Positions 1-9,137 of a DNA stretch of 64,000 nt are shown one piece after another. The DNA comes from Actomonas aquatica (GTDB taxonomy: Bacteria > Verrucomicrobiota > Verrucomicrobiia > Opitutales > Opitutaceae), in NCBI RefSeq assembly GCF_019679435.2, contig NZ_CP139781.1:1674001-1738000 (forward strand). Direction: 5' to 3'. Each line of letters begins with the position of its first letter. Positions within the stretch are counted from its first letter, which is position 1. Below the pieces are notes generated by a model. The model had not been told where the DNA came from, did no database searches, and worked only from the letters and a program-made list of their open reading frames with translations. A program made the position numbers and the translations under genes.

Positions 1-1
1 C

Positions 2-997
2 CCCGCTGCCCGCGACCTGCTCTCCCCCGAGGCGCCCGTAAACGGTAAGTTCTGCGAATTGCTCGCCCCCGACGCCGCCGAACAACTGCGCACCCAGATG
101 CAGCAGCAAAAAAGCACCGGCCGCAGCTCCATCCTCACCGAATTCGTCTACGGTCGCCGCATCCCCAACCAGGTCGAAATCACCGCCGCCCACCTCGACG
201 GCGACTCCATCATATTCAACATCCGCGACATCACCGAACGCCAATCCCTCGAAGCGCAGCTCATCAGCATGCAGCGCCTCGAGGTGCTTGGCCAACTCGC
301 CGGCGGCATCGCCCACGACCTCAACAACATCCTCGCCGCCGTCATGGGCACCGCCTCGCTCATGGAACTCACCTCGCCCGAGGCCGATAAAAAGCACCTC
401 AAAACCATTCTCACCAGCAGCCGCCGCGGTGCCGAGATGCTGCGCCAGCTCCTCGCCTTCTCCCGCGGCTCCGACACCGACATCGGCGCGGTGGATGTCA
501 CCGAGGTCGCCCGCGAAGTCGCCGATGTCGCTTCCGAGACCTTCCCTGCCGTGATCGACGTGCGCTTCGAGACGCCCGCCGAAGCGTCCCTGCCCGACAT
601 CACCGCCAACGCCTCGCAGCTCCACCAGATTTTCATGAACCTCTGTGTGAACGCCCGCGATGCCCTGCTCCCGGGCGGTGGCACACTCACCGTCACCCTC
701 GGCCGCCGCACCATCGAATCCGTGGAAGGCCTCACCGATTCCTCCGGCGGCAAACCCGGCGATTACCTCACGGTGGCCGTGTCCGACACCGGCACCGGCA
801 TCCCGCCCGAAGTGCGCCCTCGCCTCTTCGAACCTTTCTTTTCCACCAAACCCCAGGGCCGCGGCACCGGCCTGGGTCTGCCCACCGTCGCCCGCCTCGT
901 GCACCTGCACCACGGCTTCATCTCCCTCGACAGCACCGTCGGCCAAGGCACCACCTTCACCTGCCACTTTCCCCTCACGCCCCCGGCCTCCGACTGA
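2..997 (+). CDS. Sensor histidine kinase, 3' part (5' end outside window)
   Basis: The frame is open from the first bases, so the start lies upstream of the window. The visible part begins in a PAS-like segment ending in FNIRDITERQ, then shows a HisKA dimerisation/phosphoacceptor helix (LAGGIAHDLNN, His is the expected phosphorylation site), an N-box (HQIFMNLCVNARDAL) and G-boxes (DTGTGIPP, GRGTGLGLPT) of the ATPase domain. The protein ends soon after the G2 box with no receiver domain, so it would signal to a separate regulator. No membrane segment or sensor identity can be seen in this fragment. The IAHDLNN form is typical of PAS-linked kinases. Partner unknown; no response regulator follows it. 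Confidence 0.93.
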   Translation, partial: PAARDLLSPEAPVNGKFCELLAPDAAEQLRTQMQQQKSTGRSSILTEFVYGRRIPNQVEITAAHLDGDSIIFNIRDITERQSLEAQLISMQRLEVLGQLAGGIAHDLNNILAAVMGTASLMELTSPEADKKHLKTILTSSRRGAEMLRQLLAFSRGSDTDIGAVDVTEVAREVADVASETFPAVIDVRFETPAEASLPDITANASQLHQIFMNLCVNARDALLPGGGTLTVTLGRRTIESVEGLTDSSGGKPGDYLTVAVSDTGTGIPPEVRPRLFEPFFSTKPQGRGTGLGLPTVARLVHLHHGFISLDSTVGQGTTFTCHFPLTPPASD

Positions 998-1538
998 GCG
1001 GAGAAACACCGCTGGTTTCTCAACCGCAGAAATCACCGCGGTTCACAGCAACACCCACTGTAGCCGGGGTCGGTGACCCCGGTTCGCCCTGTGAGTCCAC
1101 AGAGGATAACGAAGCAAAGCAGTCCAAGGTGGATACCGCTACGGATCAAACCGCAGATCACGCCGATAACCGCAGATACCGAGAGGCACCGCTGTTTTAA
1201 CGCAAAGACGCGAAGACAGTAAAGGTCGCAAAGCCGGGTGGACGTAGCGTTGTTTCCCCTGCCTCAACGCACGAGCCCCCGCCTTCGCGCCCTTCGCGCC
1301 CCCCTGCCCCTCGGCATCCCGTATCCTGAATCCCGCATCCCGCCCGCATCCTGCATCCCGCCTCCCCTCGCCTTTCACCATTCTCGATTCACTATTCACC
1401 ATTCCTCCCCCCTTTCAGCTTTCCCGATTTCAGCTTTTCAGCTTTTCGCGGTTCCTCCCACCCCGCCTTCCGTCTTGCTTTGGCGATAAGCGCCACGCAA
1501 CGTGGCCCTTTTCGCGCTCAACAACCGCGTCTCCGGAC
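998..1538. repeat. Non-coding spacer built of repeat modules
   Basis: No convincing gene. It holds a GC hairpin (CCGGGGTC-GGT-GACCCCGG, about 1065-1083) inside a module that recurs near 7870-7935; the module cgcagataccgagaggcaccg (about 1170-1190), found again near 4560 and 7775; and a heptamer run of CATCCCG-like units at 1315-1360. ORFs drawn across it are low-complexity and lack family resemblance. The same words reappear in the 4404-4885 and 7475-8100 spacers, so this looks like a dispersed, decaying intergenic repeat family. Confidence 0.75.
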
Positions 1539-3365
1539 ATGAACCAGAACATCCGCAACATCGCCATCATCGCCCACGTCGACCACGGGAAGACCACCCT
1601 CGTCGACAATCTGCTCAAACAGGGCGGAGCCTTCCGTGCCAACCAGCAGGTGGACGAACGCGCCATGGACTCTATGGACCTCGAGCGCGAAAAGGGCATC
1701 ACCATCAAGGCCAAGAACACCTCCGTGCATTGGGGCGACAAGATCATCAACATCGTCGACACCCCCGGGCACGCCGACTTCGGTGGTGAAGTGGAGCGCG
1801 CCCTGCGCATGGTCGACGGCGTGCTCCTGCTCGTCGACGCCTACGACGGCCCGCAGGCCCAGACCCGCTTCGTGCTCCGCAAGGCCCTCTCCCACGGCCT
1901 CAAGGTCATCATCGTCATCAACAAGATCGACCGCGAGAACGCCGACCCCAAGGGCATGTATGAGAAGGTCCTCGAACTCCTCCTCGAGCTCGACGCCAAC
2001 GAAGAACAATTCGACGCCCCCGTCGTTTACGGCTCCGGCCGCGACGGCTACATGGTGAAAAACCTCGAAGACGAGCACAAGGACCTCACCCCGCTCTTTG
2101 AAGCCGTGCTCGAGCACGTGCCGCCGCCCTTCGCCCGCCCCAACCAGCCTTTCCACATGCTCGTCTCCAACATCGATTGGAGCGACTACGTCGGCCGTAT
2201 CGCCATCGGCAAGATCCTCGGCGGCGAAGTCGACGTCGGCGACACCGTCTACGTGATGCGCCACAACGAGGACAAACGTCAGCGCGGCAAGATCACCAAG
2301 GTCATCGAGTTCTCCGGCCTCGGCACCACCGAGACCAGCCACGCCGTCGCCGGCAACATCGTCGGCCTCTCCGGCTTCGAGGACATCGACATCGGTGACA
2401 CCCTCACCGCCGACGCCGAAGGCCACGCCCTGCCCTTCACCGACATCGACCCGCCCACCCTCGAAATGCAGCTCGCCGTCAACGACGGCCCGCTGGTCGG
2501 CAAGGACGGCAAGTTCGTCACCTCCCGCCAGGTGCGCGAGCGTCTCTACCGCGAGGTGAAGACCAACATCTCGATTTCGGTCGAGGACGCCACCGTCGGC
2601 GGCGCCTTCAACGTCAAGGCCCGCGGCGCCATGCAGATCGCCGTGCTCGTCGAAACCATGCGCCGCGAGGGTTACGAGCTGCTCGTCTCCCGCCCGTCTG
2701 TCATCACCAAGACCGCCGAAGACGGCACCATCCTCGAGCCTTACGAAACGGTCTGGATCGAAGTGCCCGACGATTGCGTGGGCGCGATCATGCAGAACCT
2801 CGCCAACCGCAAGGGCCAGCTCACCAACATGGAGAAGCTCAACGCCACCACCATGGTGGAGGCCACCATCACCACCCGCGGCCTCATCGGCATGGAGGTT
2901 GACCTCGTCAACGCCACCAGCGGTCACGGCGTCATGTCCCACCTCTTCAAGGAATACGGTCCCTGGGCCGGCGAAATCGCCACCCGCCAGACCGGCACCC
3001 TCGTCGCCACCGAAGCCGGCGTCACCACCGCCTACGCCCTCGAGAGCATCCAGGAGCGCGGCAAACTCTTCACCGGCGCCGGCGAAGAGGTTTACGAGGG
3101 CATGATCATCGGCGAAAACCCGCGCGACGAAGACATCCCCGTCAACGCCGTGAAGGCCAAGCAGCTCACCAACTTCCGCTCCCAAGGTGAGGGCAAGGGC
3201 ATCCAGCTCACCCCCGCCATCAAGATGTCCCTCGAGCGCTGCATCGAATACATCGCCAACGACGAATACGTTGAGGTCACCCCGTCCTTCCTGCGCCTGC
3301 GCAAGAAGATCCTCAACAGCAACGAACGTCGCAAAGCCGAGCGCGCCGCCAAGTCGGGCAAATAA
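1539..3365 (+). CDS. typA: Ribosome-associated GTPase TypA/BipA
   Basis: A 608-residue translational GTPase of the usual TypA/BipA length. G1 is AHVDHGKT (residues 12-19), followed by the switch I/effector region with EREKGITIKAKN, G3 DTPGHADF and G4 NKID. The later EF-G-like domains and the TypA C-terminal region (TRGLIGMEVDLVNATSGHG, NFRSQGEGKGIQLTP) are complete. TypA binds 70S ribosomes and supports 50S assembly and growth under stress or cold. The ATG at 1539 gives the canonical N-terminus. It stands alone between non-coding spacers and is followed by a good intrinsic terminator. A 621-aa antisense frame across it is a codon-bias shadow. Confidence 0.97.
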   Translation: MNQNIRNIAIIAHVDHGKTTLVDNLLKQGGAFRANQQVDERAMDSMDLEREKGITIKAKNTSVHWGDKIINIVDTPGHADFGGEVERALRMVDGVLLLVDAYDGPQAQTRFVLRKALSHGLKVIIVINKIDRENADPKGMYEKVLELLLELDANEEQFDAPVVYGSGRDGYMVKNLEDEHKDLTPLFEAVLEHVPPPFARPNQPFHMLVSNIDWSDYVGRIAIGKILGGEVDVGDTVYVMRHNEDKRQRGKITKVIEFSGLGTTETSHAVAGNIVGLSGFEDIDIGDTLTADAEGHALPFTDIDPPTLEMQLAVNDGPLVGKDGKFVTSRQVRERLYREVKTNISISVEDATVGGAFNVKARGAMQIAVLVETMRREGYELLVSRPSVITKTAEDGTILEPYETVWIEVPDDCVGAIMQNLANRKGQLTNMEKLNATTMVEATITTRGLIGMEVDLVNATSGHGVMSHLFKEYGPWAGEIATRQTGTLVATEAGVTTAYALESIQERGKLFTGAGEEVYEGMIIGENPRDEDIPVNAVKAKQLTNFRSQGEGKGIQLTPAIKMSLERCIEYIANDEYVEVTPSFLRLRKKILNSNERRKAERAAKSGK

Positions 3366-3413
3366 ACGCCCGCCCGACGCCACACTCCCCGCTCTGCCGG
3401 CCCCTCTTCACTC

Positions 3414-3447
3414 GCCGCCGTCGCTCCCCGCGCCGGCGGCTTTTTTT
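3414..3447 (+). terminator. Rho-independent terminator of typA
   Basis: GCCGCCG (3414-3420) pairs with CGGCGGC (3434-3440), and a run of seven T follows at 3441-3447, about 50 bp after the typA stop codon. Confidence 0.75.
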
Positions 3448-3518
3448 GCCCCCAACTCTCGATTTCTACGTAGTTTTACGAGGATTTTGCCGATTTCCCT
3501 CCGCCGCTTACCGGGGCA

Positions 3519-4403
3519 ATGTCCCTACACTCCATGGGCTTGGAACTCGTCGAAACCGTCATCTACCTCACGAACACCCTGATTTGCGTCATTCTCGCCG
3601 TGTTGGTGACCGACGCGTGGTTCCGCGGAGATCACAAAGGGTCGCTCCTCTACTGGATGATCGCCGCTTGGGTGATGTTCGCCGCCGACGTGCTTTTTGC
3701 TTCGCGCCCCCTCCTCTCGCCCGTCGTCGCCCGCATCCTGCCCACCCTGCTCGTCACCGTTGGCCAGGCCATCCTGCTCATCGGCGCCCGGGTGAACTCC
3801 GGTCAGACCAAAGTCACGCTCGTCGAGCCCATCGGCGCCGTTGTGCTGCACGCGGTGCTGCTGACGGTGTTTCACTTCCTCGCCCCCGAGTCCCCGCTGC
3901 GTCGCGTCAGCAACGGCCTCATCTGGGCCACCCTTGCCTACCTGTCCTATCGCGGCCTGCGCCAATCGCCCCCTGTCTTCTGGCGCTCCTACACCGCCCC
4001 CGCCAAGGCCTTCATGGCCCACGCCATCTTCCACCTCGTGCGCACCGTGCTGGTGCTCCTGCCCCTCTCCTCCACCTCCGAAGCGCTCAACACCTTCGTC
4101 GCCATCCTCGGCGACCTCGAGGTCAGCTTCTTCATGGTCGCCCTCTTTGTCGGTCTCCTGCTGGCCCACCTCAAACAGCGCAACGAGCAGCTCTCCTCGG
4201 CCCTGGCCGAAGTGAAAACCCTCAGCGGCCTGCTCCCCATCTGTGCTTGGTGCAAAAAGGTGCGCGACGACGACGGCTACTGGCAGCAGGTCGATCACTA
4301 CTTCCGCAACCACAGCAAGATCCGCTTCAGCCACGGCATGTGCACCGACTGCGCCGACGACTTCCGCAAAGAAGCCGAAAAGCTCCAACCCTCCGACCTC
4401 TGA
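3519..4403 (+). CDS. Seven-TM membrane protein with C-terminal CxxC...CxxC domain
   Basis: A 294-residue protein. About seven hydrophobic segments fill the first ~215 residues (for example TNTLICVILAVLV, TLLVTVGQAILLIGA, VSFFMVALFVGLLLA). A short charged helix with coiled-coil character (LKQRNEQLSSALAEVKT) follows, then the tail LSGLLPICAWCKKVRDD...GYWQQV...FSHGMCTDCADDF. That tail, with two CxxC pairs, is familiar as the C-terminal extension of many bacterial PAS, GGDEF and receiver proteins and is probably a metal-binding or interaction module; here it sits directly on a membrane module. A signalling role is inferred, not shown. ATG at 3534 is an alternative start. The gene is monocistronic. 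Confidence 0.8.
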   Translation: MSLHSMGLELVETVIYLTNTLICVILAVLVTDAWFRGDHKGSLLYWMIAAWVMFAADVLFASRPLLSPVVARILPTLLVTVGQAILLIGARVNSGQTKVTLVEPIGAVVLHAVLLTVFHFLAPESPLRRVSNGLIWATLAYLSYRGLRQSPPVFWRSYTAPAKAFMAHAIFHLVRTVLVLLPLSSTSEALNTFVAILGDLEVSFFMVALFVGLLLAHLKQRNEQLSSALAEVKTLSGLLPICAWCKKVRDDDGYWQQVDHYFRNHSKIRFSHGMCTDCADDFRKEAEKLQPSDL

Positions 4404-5407
<1,004 letters not shown>

Positions 5408-5473
5408 AACGCCACCGTTCTGCGCCCCTTCCCGAGAGTCAACGAGCCCCGGCCGTATCCGGCTCGGTGATTT

Positions 5474-5489
5474 TAGATCAATTGATATA
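5474..5489. promoter_or_regulatory. Candidate operator, TATAYC-N4-GATATA dyad (copy 1)
   Basis: TAGATC-AATT-GATATA stands in an AT-rich island between the divergent DUF3299 and ABC transporter genes. It includes the perfect palindrome ATCAATTGAT. The right half and the 4-bp spacing match the sites at 26316, 29855, 45236 and 51723; the left half differs at the third base. Confidence 0.5.
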
Positions 5490-5582
5490 AGGTCGACTTT
5501 TGCGGGCCTCCAGCCGCCCTTACTCGATCCACCACCCGTTGCCGCTGCCGCTTCCGGCGTTCACCGCGCACCTGCTCGTCTC

Positions 5583-6272
5583 GTGTCTTTGCTCAAAATC
5601 TCCCAACTCACCAAAAGCTACGCGACCCCGGAAGGGTCCCGGCAGACGGTGGTCGATGTGCCGCAGTTCGATCTCGCCGCCGGCGAACAAGTCGCCGTGC
5701 GCGGCCGCAGCGGCACCGGCAAAACCACCTTCCTGCACCTCATCGCCGGCATCCTCGAGCCCGACTCCGGGTCGATTCACGTCGGCGAGACCGAGGTCAC
5801 CGCCCTCTCCGAATCCGGCCGCGACCGCTGGCGCGCCGCCCACCTCGGCTACATTTTCCAGACCTTCAACCTCCTCCAAGGCTTCACCGCTTTCGAAAAC
5901 GTGCTCCTCGGCACCGCCTTCGGCGGCCGGCGCCCCTTCCCCGAAAAAGCCACCGCCATGCTCGAGCGCGTCGACCTCGCCGCCCGCCGCGACTACCGCC
6001 CCCGCCAGCTCTCCACCGGCCAGCAACAACGCGTCGCCATCGCCCGCGCCCTCGTCAACCGCCCGCCCCTCGTCCTCGCCGACGAACCCACCGGCAACCT
6101 CGACCCCCACCACGCCGCCGAGGCCCTCGGCCTCATCCGCTCCGTCTGCTCCGAGACCGGCTCGGCCCTCCTGCTCGTCAGCCACGACGAGGCCGTGCTC
6201 AACGCCTTTCCCCGCATCGTCGATTTCGCCACCCTCAACCAAGCCGGCACCCCGGCGTCGGAGGTCCGCTGA
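5583..6272 (+). CDS. ABC transporter ATP-binding protein (LolD/MacB type)
   Basis: Start chosen at the GTG at 5583, because the frame upstream reads through the intergenic region and encodes nothing family-like. The 229-residue product has Walker [10 protein letters not shown] (residues 41-49), Q-loop YIFQTFNLL, a signature in the variant form [15 protein letters not shown], Walker B VLADEPTG with the D-loop, and the H-loop LLVSHD. This is the ATPase of a Type VII (MacB/LolCDE/FtsX-like) exporter, which couples ATP hydrolysis to mechanical work in the periplasm rather than classical transport. It overlaps the permease gene by one base (TGATG), so the two are translationally coupled. Substrate not predictable; the divergent DUF3299 gene hints at a metal-linked cluster. 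Confidence 0.9.
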   Translation: MSLLKISQLTKSYATPEGSRQTVVDVPQFDLAAGEQVAVRGRSGTGKTTFLHLIAGILEPDSGSIHVGETEVTALSESGRDRWRAAHLGYIFQTFNLLQGFTAFENVLLGTAFGGRRPFPEKATAMLERVDLAARRDYRPRQLSTGQQQRVAIARALVNRPPLVLADEPTGNLDPHHAAEALGLIRSVCSETGSALLLVSHDEAVLNAFPRIVDFATLNQAGTPASEVR

Positions 6273-7474
6273 TGCTGCTCTTCATCGTCCGGCGCAGCCT
6301 GCGCCAATACCTGCTCTCAACCATCGTCACCTCGCTCGCCATCGCCCTCGCGAGCGGCCTGTTGCTCTCCATCTGGACGATCAAAACCCAGAGCCAAGCC
6401 ACCTTCACTCGCATGAACAGCGGCTTCGATGCCGTGCTCGGCGCCCGCGGCTCCAAACTCCAGCTCGTCCTCAACGCCATCTTCCACCTCGAAGCCTCCT
6501 CCGGCAACGTCTCCGCCGAGGACTTCGCCGCCGTCCGCCGCCACCGCCTCGTTAAACGCGCCATCCCCATCGCCGTCGGCGACAACTACGAAGGCATCCG
6601 CCTCATCGGCACCGAGCCGGAGATGTTCACCGAGGTCGAAATCGAGCCCGAGCAAACCCACCGCTTCGCCGCCGGCCGCGCCTGGACCGACGAACACGCC
6701 CACGAAGCCGTCGTCGGCAGCTTCGCCGCCCGCCACCTCGGCCTGCGCACCGGCGACACCTTCCACCCCTCCCACGGCCTCGCCGACAACGACATCCACG
6801 AGCACGAAGAACTCTACACCGTCGTCGGCGTGCTGGAGCCCTCCGGCACCCCGGCCGACAAAGTCATCTGGATTCCGCTTCACGGCCTGCAGCACATGAG
6901 CGGACACAACGAAGCCGCGGCCGACGAAGTCAGCGCCGTGCTCATCCAACTGCGCACGCCCACCGCCGGCTTCATGCTCGACGGCTACTACAACCGCCAG
7001 GGCGACCGCCTCACCTTTGCGTATCCCATCGCCGCCATTGTTTCCGACCTCTTCAGCAAAATCGGCTGGTTCGACCGCGTCCTCGCCTGGGTTGCCTACC
7101 TCGTCGCCGCCGTCTCTGCGGCCACCGTGTTGGTCGCGATCTACAACTCCATGTCGGCCCGCCGCCGCGACCTCGCCATCCTGCGCGCCCTCGGCGCCTC
7201 GCGCCGCACCCTCTTTGGCTCGGTCGTGCTCGAAGCCATCGCGCTCGGTTTCATCGGCACCCTGGCCGGCTTCCTCGTGCACGGCGGCATCAGCCTGGTT
7301 TCGGCGACGATCATCCAGCGCGAAACCGGCGTGGTGATCGACCCATGGACGCTGCATCCCGTGATGCTCTGGGCCCCCTTGGCGATGATCGGCCTCTGTG
7401 CCCTCGGCGGCGCCCTCCCCGCCACCAAAGCCTACCGCACCGACGTCGCCGAACACCTCGCCCCCCAGTCCTAG
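6272..7474 (+). CDS. ABC transporter permease, FtsX/MacB-like
   Basis: A 400-residue protein with one N-terminal membrane segment ([21 protein letters not shown]), a periplasmic domain of roughly 230 residues, and three C-terminal segments ([68 protein letters not shown]). The coupling-helix region [21 protein letters not shown] is diagnostic of the FtsX/MacB permease fold. It is coupled to the ATPase upstream. The periplasmic domain contains several His residues (HEHEELY, SGHNEA), which would suit metal handling, but this is suggestive only. Confidence 0.88.
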   Translation: MLLFIVRRSLRQYLLSTIVTSLAIALASGLLLSIWTIKTQSQATFTRMNSGFDAVLGARGSKLQLVLNAIFHLEASSGNVSAEDFAAVRRHRLVKRAIPIAVGDNYEGIRLIGTEPEMFTEVEIEPEQTHRFAAGRAWTDEHAHEAVVGSFAARHLGLRTGDTFHPSHGLADNDIHEHEELYTVVGVLEPSGTPADKVIWIPLHGLQHMSGHNEAAADEVSAVLIQLRTPTAGFMLDGYYNRQGDRLTFAYPIAAIVSDLFSKIGWFDRVLAWVAYLVAAVSAATVLVAIYNSMSARRRDLAILRALGASRRTLFGSVVLEAIALGFIGTLAGFLVHGGISLVSATIIQRETGVVIDPWTLHPVMLWAPLAMIGLCALGGALPATKAYRTDVAEHLAPQS

Positions 7475-7935
7475 CCCAGGAAAAACCGCGTCGATCCGCC
7501 TGCCCCACCGTGCAGGCCGCGAACCCTGCTCACGCTACGTTGGAAACGAGTTTCAACCGCGAAGCACCGCTGTTTTAACGCATCCTCCGTCGCTCTATGA
7601 GCTATGGCTGACCGGGAAGAACGCAAAGCCTGCTAAGGTGGACGCGGACCCCGCCTAAGGCGGGCAAGCGCCGGGCCGCGTCGTTCCACCTGCCCCTCGG
7701 CCGCACCTCCCTTTTCGTGACTTTTTGTGCCTTTTCGTGGCTAAAAAAAAGAACCGCAGATCACGCCGAAAACCGCAGATACCGAGAGGCACCGCAGGGG
7801 AAAAACCGCAAAGAACGCGAAGGTTCGCGAAGCCGAGAGGCACCGCGGCTTTTTTACCTCAGAAGACACCGCGGTTCACAGAAACATCTGCTGTAGCCGG
7901 GGTCGGTGACCCCGGTTCGCTGTGGAAGTCCCACC
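7475..7935. repeat. Non-coding spacer: second major cluster of intergenic repeat modules
   Basis: It contains the ttttaacgcatcctccgtcg module (about 7575), the ggtggacgcggacc...gccgcgtcgttccacc inverted arms (about 7640-7692), cttttcgtgactttttgtgc, the accgagaggcaccgc module (twice, about 7780-7840) and the CCGGGGTC-GGT-GACCCCGG hairpin module (about 7890-7920). All have counterparts in the two earlier spacers. ORFs across it are repeat-derived and not credible. Confidence 0.75.
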
Positions 7936-8503
7936 GAAGCAAAGCAGCCCTCCGTAACTACGAGCGTGAGCAAGAGGATGCCGCAAAGGATCAAACCCCA
8001 GATCGCGCCAAAAGCCGCAGAGGCCGCGAGGCATCGCAGCGAGGCCCACGGACCACACGGAAAGACACGGATTCAGGTGCCATCATCGGCAAGCCCAACA
8101 ATTGTGAGGCTCCGGCTTTCGTGTATTTCGAGTGTCCCGTGGGGCCAGGCTGGGTGCAGGAAAAAAACGCCGTTTTTCATGAAACGAATTATTTCGGTCC
8201 TTGGCTTAAAACTCTCGTAATCACATGAGCATTATAGCCTTGGATTCTATGGTGGGTTCATGAAGACGATGTGCGCCGCGGAATTATGCGGCGTTTTGCA
8301 GCCCGACCAAACCACGTTGCAATTTCCCGCTCGCAGAAACGCCGCTTTTTGCCGAACGTCATCCCGGCCTGCTCAGGCTAAAATATCCCCTATCATCCTG
8401 ACGAAGATGACCTTAACCTCTACCGACCGCCGTATCGAATCCGATCAGCTTTCGGAATTAACAGGCGAAAACGCCGCATAATAACACTGTTCGACAAGAA
8501 GAG
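7936..8503. other. Non-coding junction between core spacer and accessory region
   Basis: No gene that I can support. Base composition shifts to lower GC from about 8100 onward. A degenerate copy of the accgagaggcaccgc module lies near 7980-8040. A hairpin with a T run is listed separately. The 73-aa frame at 8260 has no recognisable features. The last 20 bases include aagaag, a plausible ribosome binding site for the HAD gene. Confidence 0.5.
8274..8297 (+). terminator. Possible intrinsic terminator
   Basis: CGCCGC (8274-8279) pairs with GCGGCG (8288-8293) across an 8-base AT-rich loop, followed by TTTT. No gene immediately precedes it, so it may belong to a lost gene or an insertion boundary. 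Confidence 0.35.
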
Positions 8504-9082
8504 ATGGAAATACCGCGTCTATTGATCGTTCTGGATCTCGACGAGACGCTTATCCGGGCGACGGGAAATCCCACGCTTGATCCGCCAGATTTCACCATCG
8601 ATTCCTATCGCGTAAGACGGCGTCCGATGGTCCACGAGTTTTTGTGCGCTGCAGCGACTTTTGCCGATCTTGGCATTTGGAGTTCGGCGAGTGAGTCATA
8701 CGTCGATGCGATTGTCCGAAAAATTGTGCCTGATTCGATTTCGCTTCAGTTTGTGTGGGCTCGGTCGCGTTGCACGCGGCAATACGATTCTGAGCAGATG
8801 GAGGAATACTGGGTGAAAGACCTAAAGAAGGTGCGTCGGTTAGGGTATCCCCTTGAGCGAGTGTTGATGGTCGATGATTCGCCCGAGAAAGTTGAGCGCC
8901 ATTTCGGAAACTACGTGCGCGTAGAACCATTTTATGGAGACCAGAATGACCGAGTCCTACCTGATTTGGAGCGCTACCTTCGCTCCTTCATCTCCGTTCC
9001 AAACGTCAGAACCGTCGAGAAGCGGGGCTGGCAGCACGATCAAAACCAGATAGAGTCGAATCGGGTAGGCGGAGGTAATTAG
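8504..9082 (+). CDS. FCP1/NIF-like HAD phosphatase, 3' end altered by intron
   Basis: A 192-residue HAD-superfamily protein of the NLI-interacting-factor/FCP1 type: DLDETLI (Asp11 nucleophile, Asp13 acid/base), WSSASE as the second motif, and a distal K...RVLMVDDSPEK motif. Such enzymes remove phosphate from phosphoserine or small phosphoesters; the substrate here is unknown. The aagaag upstream of ATG 8504 is a fair Shine-Dalgarno site. GC is clearly lower than in the flanking core genes, which suggests transfer. The last residues (RVGGGN) are read from the 3' end of the group II intron; removing 9060-10954 would give ...IESKGT and a stop, so the pre-insertion protein was about the same length. 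Confidence 0.8.
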   Translation: MEIPRLLIVLDLDETLIRATGNPTLDPPDFTIDSYRVRRRPMVHEFLCAAATFADLGIWSSASESYVDAIVRKIVPDSISLQFVWARSRCTRQYDSEQMEEYWVKDLKKVRRLGYPLERVLMVDDSPEKVERHFGNYVRVEPFYGDQNDRVLPDLERYLRSFISVPNVRTVEKRGWQHDQNQIESNRVGGGN

Positions 9083-9096
9083 CCTCCGCCCCCCAC

Positions 9097-9128
9097 ACCA
9101 CCCGGCGTGCGGGTCCGCACCGGGCGGT
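9097..9128 (-). ncRNA. Group II intron domain V
   Basis: A 32-nt hairpin: 8-bp lower stem with one G-U pair, 2-nt bulge on the 3' side, 5-bp upper stem, 4-nt loop. This is the catalytic core hairpin of group II ribozymes. Domain VI, with the expected branch region in its loop CTAATTA, follows 6 nt later on the minus strand. Confidence 0.85.
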
Positions 9129-9137
9129 TCCGAGTCG

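Noticed and set aside
1518-3383. A 621-aa frame antisense to typA, rich in Gly, Val, Asp and Ala.
   Set aside because: It mirrors typA codon bias (GC-rich third positions) and has no family motifs; typA itself is unambiguous.
7725-8228. A 167-aa frame in the spacer before the HAD gene.
   Set aside because: It is read from the repeat modules (lysine/arginine-rich, phrase repeats) and has no independent coding signal.
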